A DNA stretch of 64,000 nt from Agrobacterium pusense (GTDB taxonomy: Bacteria; Pseudomonadota; Alphaproteobacteria; Rhizobiales; Rhizobiaceae). The DNA is taken from positions 744,001 to 808,000 of the forward strand of contig NZ_FNBB01000002.1 of the NCBI RefSeq assembly GCF_900102105.1, read 5' to 3'. Within the stretch, counting starts at the first letter, position 1; each line of letters opens with the position of its first letter. Positions 11,304-21,160 of the stretch are shown here, one piece after another. Below the pieces are notes generated by a model. That model saw only the letters and a list, made by a program, of their open reading frames with translations, ran no database searches and had not been told where the DNA came from. The translations under genes and the position numbers were made by a program.

Positions 11304-11319
11304 CAGGAGCGAGATTTTC

Positions 11320-11886
11320 ATGATCAAACTAGCGGGACTGGGCAAAGCTGCCGCTGCTTCGATCCTCATTTCCGGCATCGTGTTCGGTACTGCCGCACGC
11401 GCCCAGGAAATTTCCGAAGCGCATGTTGCTGCCGCGCGGCAGGCGATCGCCTCTCTTGGCGTTACCGACCGTTTCGACGACATTCTGCCGGGACTGGCCG
11501 AACGTCTGAAGGCCGAACTTATTCAGGCTTCGCCGAATGTTCAGGATGCGATCACCGCGACGGTTGACGCCAAGGCGCTTGAGCTTGCACCGCGCCGCGC
11601 CGATCTCGAGCGTGAGGCCGCGCTGACCTATGCACGTGCTTTTTCGGTCGAGGAACTGAACGCCATCTCCACCTTCTACAGCAGCGAAGCTGGCAAGAAG
11701 CTGTTGAAGGACGGCCCGATTGCGACCCGCGAACTGATGAAGGCTGCCGATATCTGGGCCGCCGGTATCAACCGCGATCTCAACGCTGCCAGCATGACCG
11801 AACTGCAGAAGGTCGCCGGCGCTGATCTGAAGCCGCTTCCCGCGGATCACAATGCCACGGGTGGCGCTCCGGCTGCCAAGCCATAA
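11320..11886 (+). CDS. DUF2059 secreted protein
   Basis: A 188-aa protein with a signal peptide (hydrophobic stretch ending TAARAQ) and one DUF2059 domain, recognisable by the YARAFSVEELNAISTFYSSEAGKKLL-like block near residues 105-130. It is likely periplasmic; the molecular function of this family is unknown. The start has a good AGGAG site. It follows rpiA after 16 bases and is followed by a terminator, so it is the last gene of a two-gene unit. Confidence 0.85.
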   Translation: MIKLAGLGKAAAASILISGIVFGTAARAQEISEAHVAAARQAIASLGVTDRFDDILPGLAERLKAELIQASPNVQDAITATVDAKALELAPRRADLEREAALTYARAFSVEELNAISTFYSSEAGKKLLKDGPIATRELMKAADIWAAGINRDLNAASMTELQKVAGADLKPLPADHNATGGAPAAKP

Positions 11887-11913
11887 GGCGCTTTTCCAGG
11901 TTCAGAAATATTC

Positions 11914-11945
11914 AAAGCCCGGCCGCAAGACCGGGCTTTTCATTT
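11914..11945 (+). terminator. Intrinsic terminator after the rpiA-DUF2059 unit
   Basis: 9-bp stem AAAGCCCGG / CCGGGCTTT with an 8-base loop, followed by TTTCATTT. Confidence 0.85.
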
Positions 11946-12028
11946 GTGCGCCGCAGCACCTATATGTGGGCGTGAATGCACCGCTGCCCGTTTGCGGCTG
12001 ATGGCGGTTTTGATCAGGGGTTTTGACT

Positions 12029-13417
12029 ATGACAGCTTATGACTACGATCTCTTCGTCATCGGTGGCGGTTCCGGCGGCGTGCGCAGCGGCCGTGTGGCT
12101 GCCTCGCTCGGCAAGCGCGTGGCGATCGCCGAGGAATACCGCTATGGCGGCACTTGCGTCATCCGCGGCTGCGTGCCGAAGAAGCTGTTCGTCTACGCCT
12201 CGCAGTTCCCCGAGCATTTCGAGGATTCTGAAGGTTTCGGCTGGAGCGTCGGCGAGCGCAGCTTCGACTGGAAAAAGCTGATCGCGGCGAAGGACAAGGA
12301 AATCACCCGTCTCGAAGGGCTCTACCGTAAGGGTCTGGAAAACGCCAAGGCCGATATTTTCGACAGCCGGGCGGAACTCGTGGATGCCCATACCGTCAAG
12401 CTGACGAAAACCGGCGAAACCTTCACCGCCGAGCGTATCGTCATCGCTGTCGGCGGCACGCCGAACGAACACAAGGCGCTGCCCGGCCACGAGTTGACGA
12501 TTTCGTCCAACGAGGCTTTCGATCTCGAGGAGCTGCCGAAATCGATCCTGATTGCCGGCGGCGGTTACATCGCGGTGGAATTCGCCAATATCTTCCACGG
12601 GCTCGGCGTTGAAACGACATTGATCTATCGCGGCAAGGAAATCCTGTCGCGCTTCGATCAGGATATGCGCAAGGGCCTGCATGAGGCGATGGAGGCCAAG
12701 GGCATCCGCATCATTCTGGAAGACATCATCGAGGAAGTCAGCAAGGACGGCGCCGGCGGTTTCGTGGCCCGCACCAAGCAGGGCGCTTCGCTGCATGTGG
12801 GCCTGGTGATGCTGGCGCTTGGCCGCGATCCGAATACCAAGGGGCTCGGTCTCGAGAATGCCGGTGTGGAGGTGGACGCCCGCGGCGCGATCGTCGTTGA
12901 CGATTATTCGCGCACGAACGTGCCCAGCATCTTCGCACTTGGCGACGTCACCGACCGGGTACAACTGACGCCGGTGGCGATCCACGAGGCGATGTGCTTC
13001 ATCGAGACGGAATACAAGAACAACCCGACCAAGCCGGATCACGAGCTGATTGCGACGGCGGTATTCTCGCAGCCGGAAATCGGCACTGTCGGCCTTTCGG
13101 AAGAGGAAGCCGGCAAGAAATACCCGGAACTGGAAGTCTATCGCGCCCAGTTCCGTCCGATGAAGGCGACGCTATCTGGCCGTCAGGAGAAAACGATCAT
13201 GAAGCTGATCGTCAATGCCGCTGACCGCAAGGTCGTCGGCGTGCATATCCTCGGCCATGAGGCCGGCGAGATGGCGCAGCTTCTCGGCATCACGCTGAAA
13301 GCCGGCTGCACGAAGGATGACTTCGACCGCACCATGGCCGTTCACCCAACGGCGGCAGAGGAACTGGTGACAATGTATTCGCCGAGCTATCGCGTCGTAA
13401 ACGGCGAGCGGGTCTAG
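12029..13417 (+). CDS. gor: Glutathione-disulfide reductase
   Basis: NADPH-dependent flavoenzyme that regenerates reduced glutathione. From ATG 12029 (AGGGG site upstream) it is 462 aa. It has the N-terminal FAD motif GGGSGGVRSG, the redox disulfide Cys43-Val-Ile-Arg-Gly-Cys48, a second dinucleotide motif AGGGYIAVEFA, the FAD site ALGDVTDR, and the C-terminal HPTAAEE with the catalytic His. The CVIRGC form, with NADPH-type Arg residues nearby, matches the glutathione reductase branch of alphaproteobacteria and plants better than lipoamide dehydrogenase. Its stop overlaps the stop of the convergent LysR gene by a few bases. Confidence 0.95.
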   Translation: MTAYDYDLFVIGGGSGGVRSGRVAASLGKRVAIAEEYRYGGTCVIRGCVPKKLFVYASQFPEHFEDSEGFGWSVGERSFDWKKLIAAKDKEITRLEGLYRKGLENAKADIFDSRAELVDAHTVKLTKTGETFTAERIVIAVGGTPNEHKALPGHELTISSNEAFDLEELPKSILIAGGGYIAVEFANIFHGLGVETTLIYRGKEILSRFDQDMRKGLHEAMEAKGIRIILEDIIEEVSKDGAGGFVARTKQGASLHVGLVMLALGRDPNTKGLGLENAGVEVDARGAIVVDDYSRTNVPSIFALGDVTDRVQLTPVAIHEAMCFIETEYKNNPTKPDHELIATAVFSQPEIGTVGLSEEEAGKKYPELEVYRAQFRPMKATLSGRQEKTIMKLIVNAADRKVVGVHILGHEAGEMAQLLGITLKAGCTKDDFDRTMAVHPTAAEELVTMYSPSYRVVNGERV

Positions 13418-14319
13418 CTCATCTTCCGCTCCGGCTTCCAGCTCGTCTCTGCCTGATAATGGCGGCTGCCATCGAATAACGCCTCGTTGCCCTTCAGGAG
13501 AGCGACGAGGCGATCTATGGCGAGCCGCATTTCCGGGGCGTGCCGGTCGTCGTCGTTGACGATGATCCAGAGCGGATGGGACAGTTCCTCGATGATCTCG
13601 CCGTCGCGGACGAGGCCGGGGACGTTGTCACCAATAAAGCAGGGCAGGACGCCTTTTCCGGCCCCGCTCTGGATCAGGCTCGGCAAAAGGGCAGGGGCAT
13701 TCGTCCAGGTGTGGATCAGCGGTTCCCGATGCCGGAACACCCATTTTTCGGCGTCGGATTTCGCGACCTCGGTGCCGATCGAAATCCATTGCTCAACATT
13801 CTTGCCTGAGCTGTCGCGCGCGCGATAGGCGCAATAGGCAACGTCGACCGATTTCCGGACGGCGAAATTCCCGGCGGCTGGCCTGACGTGCCTGATCGCG
13901 ATCATGCCGCGCTTGTAGGTCAACTCGTCGTCATTCTCACATTGCTTGCAGCACAGGCGGAAAGCGTCCGACGGGCCGCGAATGGCCGCCGCATTGGTGG
14001 CTATGAATCCGGCAATCCAGATGTCACTCGACAGAGAAACGATCGGTAGCGAAAAAGCGTCGCTGTGCCATTGAGTGATTTCCGCCGCGCTGTTGCGCAT
14101 GGACCTTACCTTCTCGAACAGGACCTGGCCGTCCGGTGCGAGCCGGTATCCGTTCTGACTCCGAATAAAGAGCGTTCGCCCCATTTTGCGTTCAAGAAGC
14201 ATCATCTTTCGGCCAATCGTCGGCGCACTGAGCCCGGCTTTACCCGCCGCGCCGGCGAGGCCGCCCTCTGTGGCGACAATGTCGAAAAGCCTCAACTCGT
14301 CCCAGTCCACTTCTGTCAC
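13414..14319 (-). CDS. LysR family transcriptional regulator
   Basis: A 301-aa protein with an N-terminal winged helix-turn-helix (residues 7-66, with LFDIVATEGGLAGAAGKAGLSAPTIGRKM) followed by a substrate-binding-like region ending in LIQSGAGKGVLPCF and HPLWIIVNDD, the usual order in LysR regulators. The effector-domain half is rich in Cys (RLCCKQCEN near residue 145), which is unusual and could mark a redox or metal response. It is convergent with gor, with 4 bases of 3' overlap. The target is unknown; the gene upstream on the other strand is aroG, over 500 bases away. Confidence 0.8.
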   Translation of the reverse strand: MTEVDWDELRLFDIVATEGGLAGAAGKAGLSAPTIGRKMMLLERKMGRTLFIRSQNGYRLAPDGQVLFEKVRSMRNSAAEITQWHSDAFSLPIVSLSSDIWIAGFIATNAAAIRGPSDAFRLCCKQCENDDELTYKRGMIAIRHVRPAAGNFAVRKSVDVAYCAYRARDSSGKNVEQWISIGTEVAKSDAEKWVFRHREPLIHTWTNAPALLPSLIQSGAGKGVLPCFIGDNVPGLVRDGEIIEELSHPLWIIVNDDDRHAPEMRLAIDRLVALLKGNEALFDGSRHYQAETSWKPERKMS

Positions 14320-14460
14320 GGCATCCTCTCCACATCATGGCAGCATCTTAGCCGCATCAGGGCCTGTCTTCTCCGTTCAGATATGAAACGGGTCTTTCAG
14401 TCCTGCCTCTATGCTTGCTGCAGGGCGCAACCTAACTCGTCTCCAACAAAGGAGACAGAC

Positions 14461-14646
14461 ATGTTACCCGAAACCATGTTCCTTATGGAGAAGATTAGAC
14501 ACATGGAAATCCGCCACGGAAGAGGCGGGTGTGTTTCCGAATGGGAGAACTGGCCTTGCTCGCCACTGGACCGGCTTGTGGTGTTTCTCTTGCATCTGCC
14601 CCATTCCCTGCGCCGATATCTCTGCATCAAGCCCGGAAGTCGGTGA
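14461..14646 (+). CDS. Possible small protein upstream of aroG
   Basis: A 61-codon frame whose ATG follows a strong AAGGAG ribosome site (14449-14454). The peptide begins MLPETMFLMEKIRHMEIR and has an amphipathic/hydrophobic stretch LDRLVVFLLHLPHSLRRYL near residues 38-56, ending in a basic tail. It lies 200 bases before aroG and 140 bases from the divergent LysR gene. Composition is less codon-biased than its neighbours, so it may be spurious, but the ribosome site is better than that of many real genes here. It is not rich in Phe, Tyr or Trp, so it does not look like a classical attenuator leader peptide. Confidence 0.35.
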   Translation: MLPETMFLMEKIRHMEIRHGRGGCVSEWENWPCSPLDRLVVFLLHLPHSLRRYLCIKPGSR

Positions 14647-14847
14647 CTTCGGAGGGATGGGCAACCATCCACGGAAACTATTTAAATCGTTTGAAATCAT
14701 TTTTCTCCTTCATGGCGGATCAAAACGGTCCGAAAGAGGGCGGGCGGCGCGCGGATGTCTATGCAAAGCCTGTGCTTGGAGCTATAAGCCGCTCAAATTT
14801 CCGAGGCGGTCGCGCGGCGCTTGCGCGGTCGAAAGAAGGGTAAGAAC

Positions 14848-16224
14848 ATGGCACAGAATTGGACCCCCGGCAGCTGGCGGCAGAAACCGATCCAGCAGGT
14901 TCCCGAATATCCTGATGCGGCAGCGCTTGCGGCAACGGAAGCCACGCTTGCAACCTATCCGCCGCTGGTATTTGCCGGTGAGGCCCGCCGCCTCAAGAAG
15001 CAGCTTGCCAATGTGGCGGAAGGCAACGCCTTCCTGCTGCAGGGCGGCGATTGCGCCGAGAGCTTCCTCGAGCACGGCGCGGACAATATCCGTGACTTCT
15101 TCCGTGCCTTCCTGCAGATGGCCGTGGTGCTGACCTATGGCGCACAGCTGCCAGTCGTAAAGGTGGGACGCATTGCCGGCCAGTTCGCCAAGCCGCGCTC
15201 TTCCAACGTGGAAGTGCAGGATGGCGTGACGCTGCCGTCCTACCGCGGTGACATCATCAACGGCATCGAATTCAACGAAGCCTCGCGCATTCCGAGCCCG
15301 GAGCGTCAGCTCGACGCCTATCGCCAGTCGGCGGCGACGCTGAACCTGCTCCGCGCTTTCGCAATGGGCGGTTATGCCAACCTCGAAAACGTTCACCAGT
15401 GGATGCTCGGCTTCATTAAGGACAGCCCGCAGGCCGACCGTTACCGCAAGCTGGCCGACCGAATCTCCGAAACCATGGACTTCATGAAGGCCATCGGCAT
15501 CAGCGCGGACAGCAATCCGAGCCTGCGCGAGACCGACTTCTTCACCAGCCATGAGGCGTTGCTGCTTGGTTACGAAGAAGCCTTGACCCGTATCGATTCC
15601 ACCTCTGGTGACTGGTACGCCACGTCGGGCCACATGATCTGGATCGGTGACCGCACGCGTCAGCTCGACCATGCGCATGTGGAGTATTTCCGCGGCATCA
15701 AGAACCCGATCGGCCTGAAATGTGGTCCGTCGCTGACGCCCGACAATCTGATCGAGCTGATCGACGCACTGAACCCGGCAAACGAGGCCGGCCGTCTGAC
15801 GCTGATTTGCCGTTTCGGCCATGACAAGGTGGCGGACAGCCTGCCGAAGCTCATCCGTGCTGTCGAGAAGGAAGGCCGCAAGGTCGTCTGGTCCTGCGAT
15901 CCGATGCATGGCAACACGATCACGCTCAACCACTACAAGACGCGCCCGTTCGAGCGTATCCTGTCGGAGGTCGAAAGCTTCTTCCAGATCCACCGCGCCG
16001 AAGGCACGCATCCGGGCGGCATCCATATCGAGATGACCGGCAAGGACGTGACGGAGTGCACGGGTGGCGCGCGCGCCGTGACGGCGGATTCGTTGTCCGA
16101 CCGTTACCACACCCATTGCGACCCGCGCCTCAATGCCGATCAAGCACTGGAACTGGCGTTCCTGCTGTCAGAGCGCATGAAAAGCGGGCGCGACGAGAAG
16201 CGCCTGGCAATCGCCAGCGCTTGA
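14848..16224 (+). CDS. aroG: 3-deoxy-7-phosphoheptulonate synthase, class II
   Basis: First step of the shikimate pathway: phosphoenolpyruvate plus erythrose-4-phosphate to DAHP. The 458-aa protein is the class II (plant/AroH-II) type, with WTPGSWR at the N-terminus, [11 protein letters not shown] near residue 65, the metal/PEP segments [10 protein letters not shown] and [10 protein letters not shown], and a C-terminal [18 protein letters not shown]. The class I E. coli form is unrelated in length and motifs. ATG 14848 sits 8 bases after GAAGGG. Hairpins and a terminator follow. The symbol varies between genomes (aroG, aroF, aroA). Confidence 0.95.
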   Translation: MAQNWTPGSWRQKPIQQVPEYPDAAALAATEATLATYPPLVFAGEARRLKKQLANVAEGNAFLLQGGDCAESFLEHGADNIRDFFRAFLQMAVVLTYGAQLPVVKVGRIAGQFAKPRSSNVEVQDGVTLPSYRGDIINGIEFNEASRIPSPERQLDAYRQSAATLNLLRAFAMGGYANLENVHQWMLGFIKDSPQADRYRKLADRISETMDFMKAIGISADSNPSLRETDFFTSHEALLLGYEEALTRIDSTSGDWYATSGHMIWIGDRTRQLDHAHVEYFRGIKNPIGLKCGPSLTPDNLIELIDALNPANEAGRLTLICRFGHDKVADSLPKLIRAVEKEGRKVVWSCDPMHGNTITLNHYKTRPFERILSEVESFFQIHRAEGTHPGGIHIEMTGKDVTECTGGARAVTADSLSDRYHTHCDPRLNADQALELAFLLSERMKSGRDEKRLAIASA

Positions 16225-16269
16225 TGGAAGAGCTGAAAGTCTCTCTGCGCTTGCGCGAGGTCTGATCGT

Positions 16270-16370
16270 GCCGGACTGAAGATCTGGTCCGGCTTCGGGA
16301 GTGTGAGGCTCCCGCTCGCGCTTCAGCCTCTGGTAATGATAAAGCCGCCGGATTTCCGGCGGCTATTTTT
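16270..16370. terminator. Hairpin cluster between aroG and tadG, ending in a bidirectional terminator
   Basis: Three consecutive hairpins: GCCGGAC/GTCCGGC (16270-16293), CGGGAG/CTCCCG (16296-16314) and AGCCGCCGG/CCGGCGGCT with an ATTT loop (16343-16364). The last is followed by ATTTTTA on the plus strand and by TTTAT on the minus strand, so it may serve the convergent aroG and tadG genes alike. Confidence 0.75.
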
Positions 16371-16386
16371 ATCTGTGGCTATAGGC

Positions 16387-18120
16387 TTACTGTACCAGAG
16401 CCGGCTGCTGGCAGCGGACATCGGTAACACGAACATCGGCTTCGCCGATCTTGACGCCGAGAACCAGAAGCGTGTTGTAAAGCAGCGTATCAACCGGTGC
16501 GGTGACGAGGGACAGCGTGTTGGCGAGCGCCGTCTGGATGACGCCGAGGCCGCCAAGGTTGAGGAAGAGAATCCTGATGTCGAGATCAAGGTTCTTCAGC
16601 AGCGAGCTGACGAGCGTCGTGACGGTATCCTTCGTGGAGACGCTCTTGATCTTGCCCTGGGCAATATCCAGCTGCGTGAAGGTCAGCTTGGTCTTCGTCA
16701 TGTTGGTGGCGTTGATGAGGGCGCTGCCGTTGACGGCAAGCAGGGCAGAATCCACGATTGCCGCCTTTGTCACGCGCGGGTCCCGTCCGAAATTGGCGAA
16801 GGCCGTGGTATCGACATTGCCAAGTGCAATTTCTGCAACGCCGGGAACAACTTCGACATCAACGGTTCCCTGTCCGCCGCCCGTGCAGCGAATGTCCGCA
16901 AGCCGGGCTTCCGCGTGGGCGACTTCCACATAAAGCGGGACATTGACCTTGAGGCCGGCGATTGCCTGGAGCCCATCCACCACGACATTGACCGCAAGGC
17001 GGGTCTGGGCGGTACGGACCACGGTGCCCTGGCCGCCAACGGCGAGCGAAGGCGTTTCGACCGGCGGCTGGCCGATGGCGAGTGTCACCTTGGCCGAGGC
17101 GAGGCCGAGAACATTAGCGCCGAGATCAAGCGCCAGCTGGTTGCCGCCATTACCGGCAACGGCTGCGGCATTGAGAAGGTCGAAGACGCTGGCATTGACC
17201 TTGAGATTTTCCCCGCTGCCAATGAGCTTTTCGGTGAAGGGACCGAGATTGACGATTTCTTCTAGCTTGAGCTTGATGTTGCTCTTGCCGGCGGTTTTTT
17301 CCAATGTCTTCAAAACGGTGACGACGGCTGGCTGCAGGCCCGTCGTTTTCGTCAGCGCGTTCAGGAACTTGCCGTAGGTAATCTCCGTCTGCAGCACGTC
17401 CTTGTAGGTGCCGGCGGTGAGGCCAAGATCGATCGCTAGAGCTTCGACGACATGCAGCGCGTTGACATCGGCATCGACGAGGGCCTGATAGTCCATGAGC
17501 TTGAGCGAGACCGTGGTGCCGAGCAGACCGCCGAGCAGGCTGTTCAGGAGGCCGTCATTGAGGCTGGCAAGCCGCGATCCCACCGAGAATGCGGCGACTT
17601 TCTGAGACGAGGCGGTTCCGGCGGCCGAAATCCTTGGCGGCGTTGTAAAGGCCGAAGCGAAGAAGATCTGGCCCTTTTCGAAGATGTTTACTTTCACCGC
17701 ATTGGTCGGCTGGGCGTTTTCGACGAACCGCTGTCCGACCGGGAGGCTGGCATCCGGTTCATAATGGCCTTTGACAACCTCGGCGTAGCCGTGGGTTTTG
17801 GCAAACTCATTCCGGGGATCGAAAGGCTGCAGCCCGGTTGGCGTTAGCAGCCCCTGCGCCGTCCTGACGCCGAGGTCCAGGCCGTTGAGTGCAAAATATT
17901 GCTGCACCGTCTTTTCGGCGTCGGTGACGTTGGCTGCTGCCGAAATGGCCGCGAGATCGGCGGTTTGCTGCAATTGCCGCTTCTGCAGGGTCAGATAACC
18001 GTAATCGACGCCAATCGCCAGGATGCCGATAAAAAGCGGCGCCGTCAGGCCGGCGGAGATGGCGATGTTGCCGGCGCGATCCCTCAGGAATCCGGAGAGC
18101 AGGGAATGGATGGTCCTCAT
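16387..18120 (-). CDS. TadG-like pilus assembly / secreted protein
   Basis: A 577-aa protein starting at ATG 18120. The first 60 residues carry the Tad-G N-terminal module: basic DRAGN, a single hydrophobic helix (ISAGLTAPLFIGILAIGVDYGYL) and the LQKRQLQQTADLAAISAA helix typical of pseudopilin-like TadE/F/G proteins. The remainder is a large predicted extracytoplasmic region rich in Leu, Ala, Val and Asn; I see no von Willebrand A metal site (DxSxS), which many TadG proteins have. Two Cys near the C-terminus (ADIRC and DVRC) could form a disulfide. It starts 1 base after the tadE stop, so the two are co-translated. No secretion ATPase or prepilin peptidase genes lie nearby. Confidence 0.72.
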   Translation of the reverse strand: MRTIHSLLSGFLRDRAGNIAISAGLTAPLFIGILAIGVDYGYLTLQKRQLQQTADLAAISAAANVTDAEKTVQQYFALNGLDLGVRTAQGLLTPTGLQPFDPRNEFAKTHGYAEVVKGHYEPDASLPVGQRFVENAQPTNAVKVNIFEKGQIFFASAFTTPPRISAAGTASSQKVAAFSVGSRLASLNDGLLNSLLGGLLGTTVSLKLMDYQALVDADVNALHVVEALAIDLGLTAGTYKDVLQTEITYGKFLNALTKTTGLQPAVVTVLKTLEKTAGKSNIKLKLEEIVNLGPFTEKLIGSGENLKVNASVFDLLNAAAVAGNGGNQLALDLGANVLGLASAKVTLAIGQPPVETPSLAVGGQGTVVRTAQTRLAVNVVVDGLQAIAGLKVNVPLYVEVAHAEARLADIRCTGGGQGTVDVEVVPGVAEIALGNVDTTAFANFGRDPRVTKAAIVDSALLAVNGSALINATNMTKTKLTFTQLDIAQGKIKSVSTKDTVTTLVSSLLKNLDLDIRILFLNLGGLGVIQTALANTLSLVTAPVDTLLYNTLLVLGVKIGEADVRVTDVRCQQPALVQ

Positions 18121-18121
18121 G

Positions 18122-18544
18122 TCATGCTCCTCCGATCCGGATGGTGGAAAAACGCCGGATGACCGGCTCGGGCAGGGTGTAGCTGTAGAGGCTCCAGATC
18201 GGCAGATCACGGGCGTCATATTCGACTTTCACCGTGAACTGGTTGGCATTGGCGGGATCAGTGGCGACGTTGACCGTGAAGTGTCTTTTATCCAGGAAGG
18301 CGTAGCCGAGATCGCTCTTGGCGACGAAGTCCCGGGCGAGCTGCTGGCGCTCGGTTGTGTTAAGACCGGCGACCGCCGTTCTTGCCGCGTCGGCGGCGAT
18401 CTGCTGCACCGAATAGGCCGCCATCAGATAAATGCCGTAGGCAATCATGGTCAGGAGGACGAGAAAGAAGATTGGCGCGACAATGGCGAACTCGACAGCG
18501 TTCGAGCCGGACCGATCGCGAAGGAAACGCACTGCATTACGCAT
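18122..18544 (-). CDS. TadE-like pseudopilin family protein
   Basis: A 140-aa protein with the TadE module: DRSGSNAVEFAIVAPIFFLVLLTMIAYGIYL (residues 10-40) contains the Glu at the processing-region position and a single membrane helix, followed by AADAARTAVAG. The remainder is a short extracytoplasmic domain. In Tad systems TadE and TadF are minor pseudopilins processed by TadV. Here it forms a two-gene unit with tadG. Promoter sequences should lie in the AT-rich 18545-18680 region. Confidence 0.75.
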   Translation of the reverse strand: MRNAVRFLRDRSGSNAVEFAIVAPIFFLVLLTMIAYGIYLMAAYSVQQIAADAARTAVAGLNTTERQQLARDFVAKSDLGYAFLDKRHFTVNVATDPANANQFTVKVEYDARDLPIWSLYSYTLPEPVIRRFSTIRIGGA

Positions 18545-18680
18545 AAAGCACCCCCGTTCCTTAAGGCACCAAGGTTCGATGCCTTGATTTATTATTTTCG
18601 GAAATGCTAATTTATAGGTGTTAATTTTGTGTTGACGTGCGCTTATGGGTTGCAGGCCTGTGTAAACCTTCGCGTCTGCT

Positions 18681-19514
18681 TCAGATCAGGCGCAGGCCCT
18701 TGAAGCTGGCGTGGCCATCCTTGCCGATGATGATATGGTCGTGGACGGCGATACCGAGCGGCTTTGCCGTATCGATGATGGTCTTGGTCATCTCGATATC
18801 CGCACGCGAAGGTGTCGGGTCGCCGCTCGGGTGATTGTGGATTAAAATCAAGGCGGTAGCGGATAGTTCGAGAGCGCGGCGCACCACTTCGCGGGGATAG
18901 ACCGGTGTATGGTCCACGGTCCCGTGCCCCTGCACTTCGTCGGCGATGAGGACATTGCGCTTATCGAGGAACAGGATGCGGAACTGTTCGCGCGTTTCAT
19001 GGGCCATGGCGGCGTGGCAATAATCGATGACCGAGGACCAGGAACTCAGAACCTGCTTGTTGCGGATTTCGCTTTTCAGCATGCGCTGGGAAACGGAGGC
19101 GACGAGCTTCAGGTCGAACGCCACGGCTTCGCCCACGCCCTTCACCTCCTGCAACAGCGGCAGAGGTGCACCGAGTACACCGCCCAGCGTGCCGAAACGG
19201 GCAAGGAGCGCCTTGGCGATGGGCTTTGTGTCGCGCCGCGGTATCAGCCGGAACAGTAAAAGCTCCAGCAACTCATAATCGGCGAGCGCCGCGTCGCCGC
19301 CATCGCGATACCGCGCCCGCAGCCGGTCCCGGTGACCATGATAATGGGCGGCATCCGCCGGCGGTTCGATGACAGGCACCGGCTTCTTCACCGCATTTCG
19401 CGGCTCGGCGAAAAAACCGCGCTCGTCCGCCCCTTCGAAGAGATCGCCTTCGCCCGCCTGAAAGCCGGACGTCGTGGAAAGCTCGGCGGGAGGCGGGGCG
19501 GGGCGTCTTGCCAT
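18681..19514 (-). CDS. radC: RadC family JAB-domain protein
   Basis: A 277-aa protein from ATG 19514. A helix-hairpin-helix region ([25 protein letters not shown], then [10 protein letters not shown]) is followed by the MPN/JAB domain with the metal-binding signature [14 protein letters not shown] near the C-terminus. The cellular role of RadC proteins is unsettled; the old DNA-repair assignment is doubtful. An in-frame extension to 19628 runs into map and is Arg/Pro-rich, so I reject it. It starts 13 bases after the map stop and forms an operon with map and sfsA. Confidence 0.92.
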   Translation of the reverse strand: MARRPAPPPAELSTTSGFQAGEGDLFEGADERGFFAEPRNAVKKPVPVIEPPADAAHYHGHRDRLRARYRDGGDAALADYELLELLLFRLIPRRDTKPIAKALLARFGTLGGVLGAPLPLLQEVKGVGEAVAFDLKLVASVSQRMLKSEIRNKQVLSSWSSVIDYCHAAMAHETREQFRILFLDKRNVLIADEVQGHGTVDHTPVYPREVVRRALELSATALILIHNHPSGDPTPSRADIEMTKTIIDTAKPLGIAVHDHIIIGKDGHASFKGLRLI

Positions 19515-19527
19515 GGGCGGTCTGGCC

Positions 19528-20370
19528 TTATGAAGGGGTAAGCGGCGGCAGGCCCGGACGGTCGAAGCCGCCGGGCGACAGCGTGAAGATCTCGCAGCCG
19601 GTGGCCGTGACGCCAACGGCGTGTTCATATTGGGCGGACAGCGAACGGTCGCGCGTCACCGCCGTCCAGCCGTCGGAAAGCACTTTCACATGTGGTTTGC
19701 CAAGATTGATCATGGGCTCGATGGTGAAGATCATGCCTTCCCGGATTTCCGGGCCTTCGTCCGGACGGCCGTAATGCAGGATGTTTGGCGTATCGTGGAA
19801 CAGCCGCCCAACGCCGTGCCCGCAGAAATCGCGCACCACCGAGCAACGTTCGGCTTCCGCATAGGTCTGGATCGCCGCGCCGATCGCGCCGGTGCGCACA
19901 CCGGGCTTTACAGCCGCGATACCACGCAGCAGGCATTCATAGGTCACTTCCATCAGCCGCTCGGCAGCGCGCTTGATCTGGCCGACCGGATACATGCGGC
20001 TTGAATCGCCATGCCAGCCATCGAGCACATAGGTAACATCGATGTTGACGATATCGCCTTCCCGCAGCGGCTTCTCATCGGGAATGCCGTGGCAGACCAC
20101 ATGGTTGATCGAAGTGCAGACGGATTTGGTATAACCACGATAATTGAGCGTTGCCGGCAGCGCGCCGTGATCGGCGCCGAATTCGAAGACGAAACGGTCA
20201 ATGGCGTCCGTTGTCACACCCGGCTTGACGATTGCGGCGAGTTCATCGAGACAACGCGCCGTCAGCTGGCACGCCTTGCGCATGCCGTCGAAATCCTCAG
20301 GGGTGTAGAGGCGGATGACGCCTGTATTCTTGAGGGGGGCGGAGGCGGCGTCGATATAGGTGACCATCAT
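19528..20370 (-). CDS. map: Methionine aminopeptidase, type I
   Basis: Removes the initiator Met from nascent proteins. It is 280 aa, with the five metal ligands recognisable: Asp in [11 protein letters not shown] and [10 protein letters not shown], His in [10 protein letters not shown], Glu in FTIEPM and Glu in QYEHAVG. The catalytic His is in HVVCHGIPD. The N-terminus lacks a zinc-finger extension, as usual for bacteria. Two adjacent ATG codons (20370, 20367) are possible starts. sfsA lies upstream after 28 bases and radC downstream after 13. Confidence 0.96.
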   Translation of the reverse strand: MMVTYIDAASAPLKNTGVIRLYTPEDFDGMRKACQLTARCLDELAAIVKPGVTTDAIDRFVFEFGADHGALPATLNYRGYTKSVCTSINHVVCHGIPDEKPLREGDIVNIDVTYVLDGWHGDSSRMYPVGQIKRAAERLMEVTYECLLRGIAAVKPGVRTGAIGAAIQTYAEAERCSVVRDFCGHGVGRLFHDTPNILHYGRPDEGPEIREGMIFTIEPMINLGKPHVKVLSDGWTAVTRDRSLSAQYEHAVGVTATGCEIFTLSPGGFDRPGLPPLTPS

Positions 20371-20398
20371 AGTGCTTTCTGTCTCTTTACGTCCCTGT

Positions 20399-21118
20399 TC
20401 ATAAAACAGCCGGACGCCACTCGTCCATCTTAACCGTTCCGTTGACTGAAATTTGTGCCGGGGTGACCGCGCATTTCACGGCATAAGCCTCCACGCCCCG
20501 CGCCATTGCCCGTTGGAAAGCCAGCGCATAGACCGGATCGAGATCGTCGCAGATGCGCATCCGGTCGCAATCGCCGCGCTGGATGAGATAAAGCATCACC
20601 GCCCGGTGACCGGCTTCCGCTGCATCGCCCAGTTCCTCGAGATGCTTTGCGCCGCGTTTGGTGGCGGTATCGGGGAATTCTGCAAGGCCCTTCTCGCGCA
20701 TGAAATGTACGTTCTTGACTTCCACATAGGCGTCCGGCCGACCGGGTTCGGATAGCAGGAAATCAATGCGGGAATTGCGCCCGTATTTCTGTTCTCGGCG
20801 GATTATCGAATAGCCGGCGAGTTCCGGGATACGGCCGTTCAGGATCGCCTCTTCCGCCAGCCGGTTCGGCATGCCGGTATTGATGCCGACGACGGTGCCA
20901 TCGGCCTCGACCATTTCCAGCATATGACGGTATTTACGGGTGGGGCTGTCATGTTGCGACAGCCAGATGCGGGAACCCGGCGTCGTCAGCCCACGCATGG
21001 AGCCGGTGTTGGGGCAGGACCCGGTGATCGCCGTGCCGTCTTCCAGAACTGCGTCGAAGAGGAAACGTTTGTATCGGGAGATCAGCGTTGCGGGAACGAG
21101 CGGGGGCGTGAAGAACAT
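20399..21118 (-). CDS. sfsA: SfsA family DNA/RNA nuclease-like protein
   Basis: A 239-aa member of the SfsA family (sugar fermentation stimulation protein). Family blocks seen: an OB-like N-terminus [27 protein letters not shown] near residue 36, and the nuclease-like core [21 protein letters not shown] near residue 115 with the Asp, Glu and Lys of a PD-(D/E)XK fold. The physiological role is poorly defined. It is the first gene of the sfsA-map-radC unit. Confidence 0.93.
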   Translation of the reverse strand: MFFTPPLVPATLISRYKRFLFDAVLEDGTAITGSCPNTGSMRGLTTPGSRIWLSQHDSPTRKYRHMLEMVEADGTVVGINTGMPNRLAEEAILNGRIPELAGYSIIRREQKYGRNSRIDFLLSEPGRPDAYVEVKNVHFMREKGLAEFPDTATKRGAKHLEELGDAAEAGHRAVMLYLIQRGDCDRMRICDDLDPVYALAFQRAMARGVEAYAVKCAVTPAQISVNGTVKMDEWRPAVL

Positions 21119-21160
21119 GATGCCTTGAGGTAAGCTTGTGTGTTTGCAGGGTCTTTTTGT

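Noticed and set aside
14782-16143. 453-codon open frame on the minus strand opposite aroG
   Set aside because: Shadow frame; aroG carries all family motifs on the plus strand.
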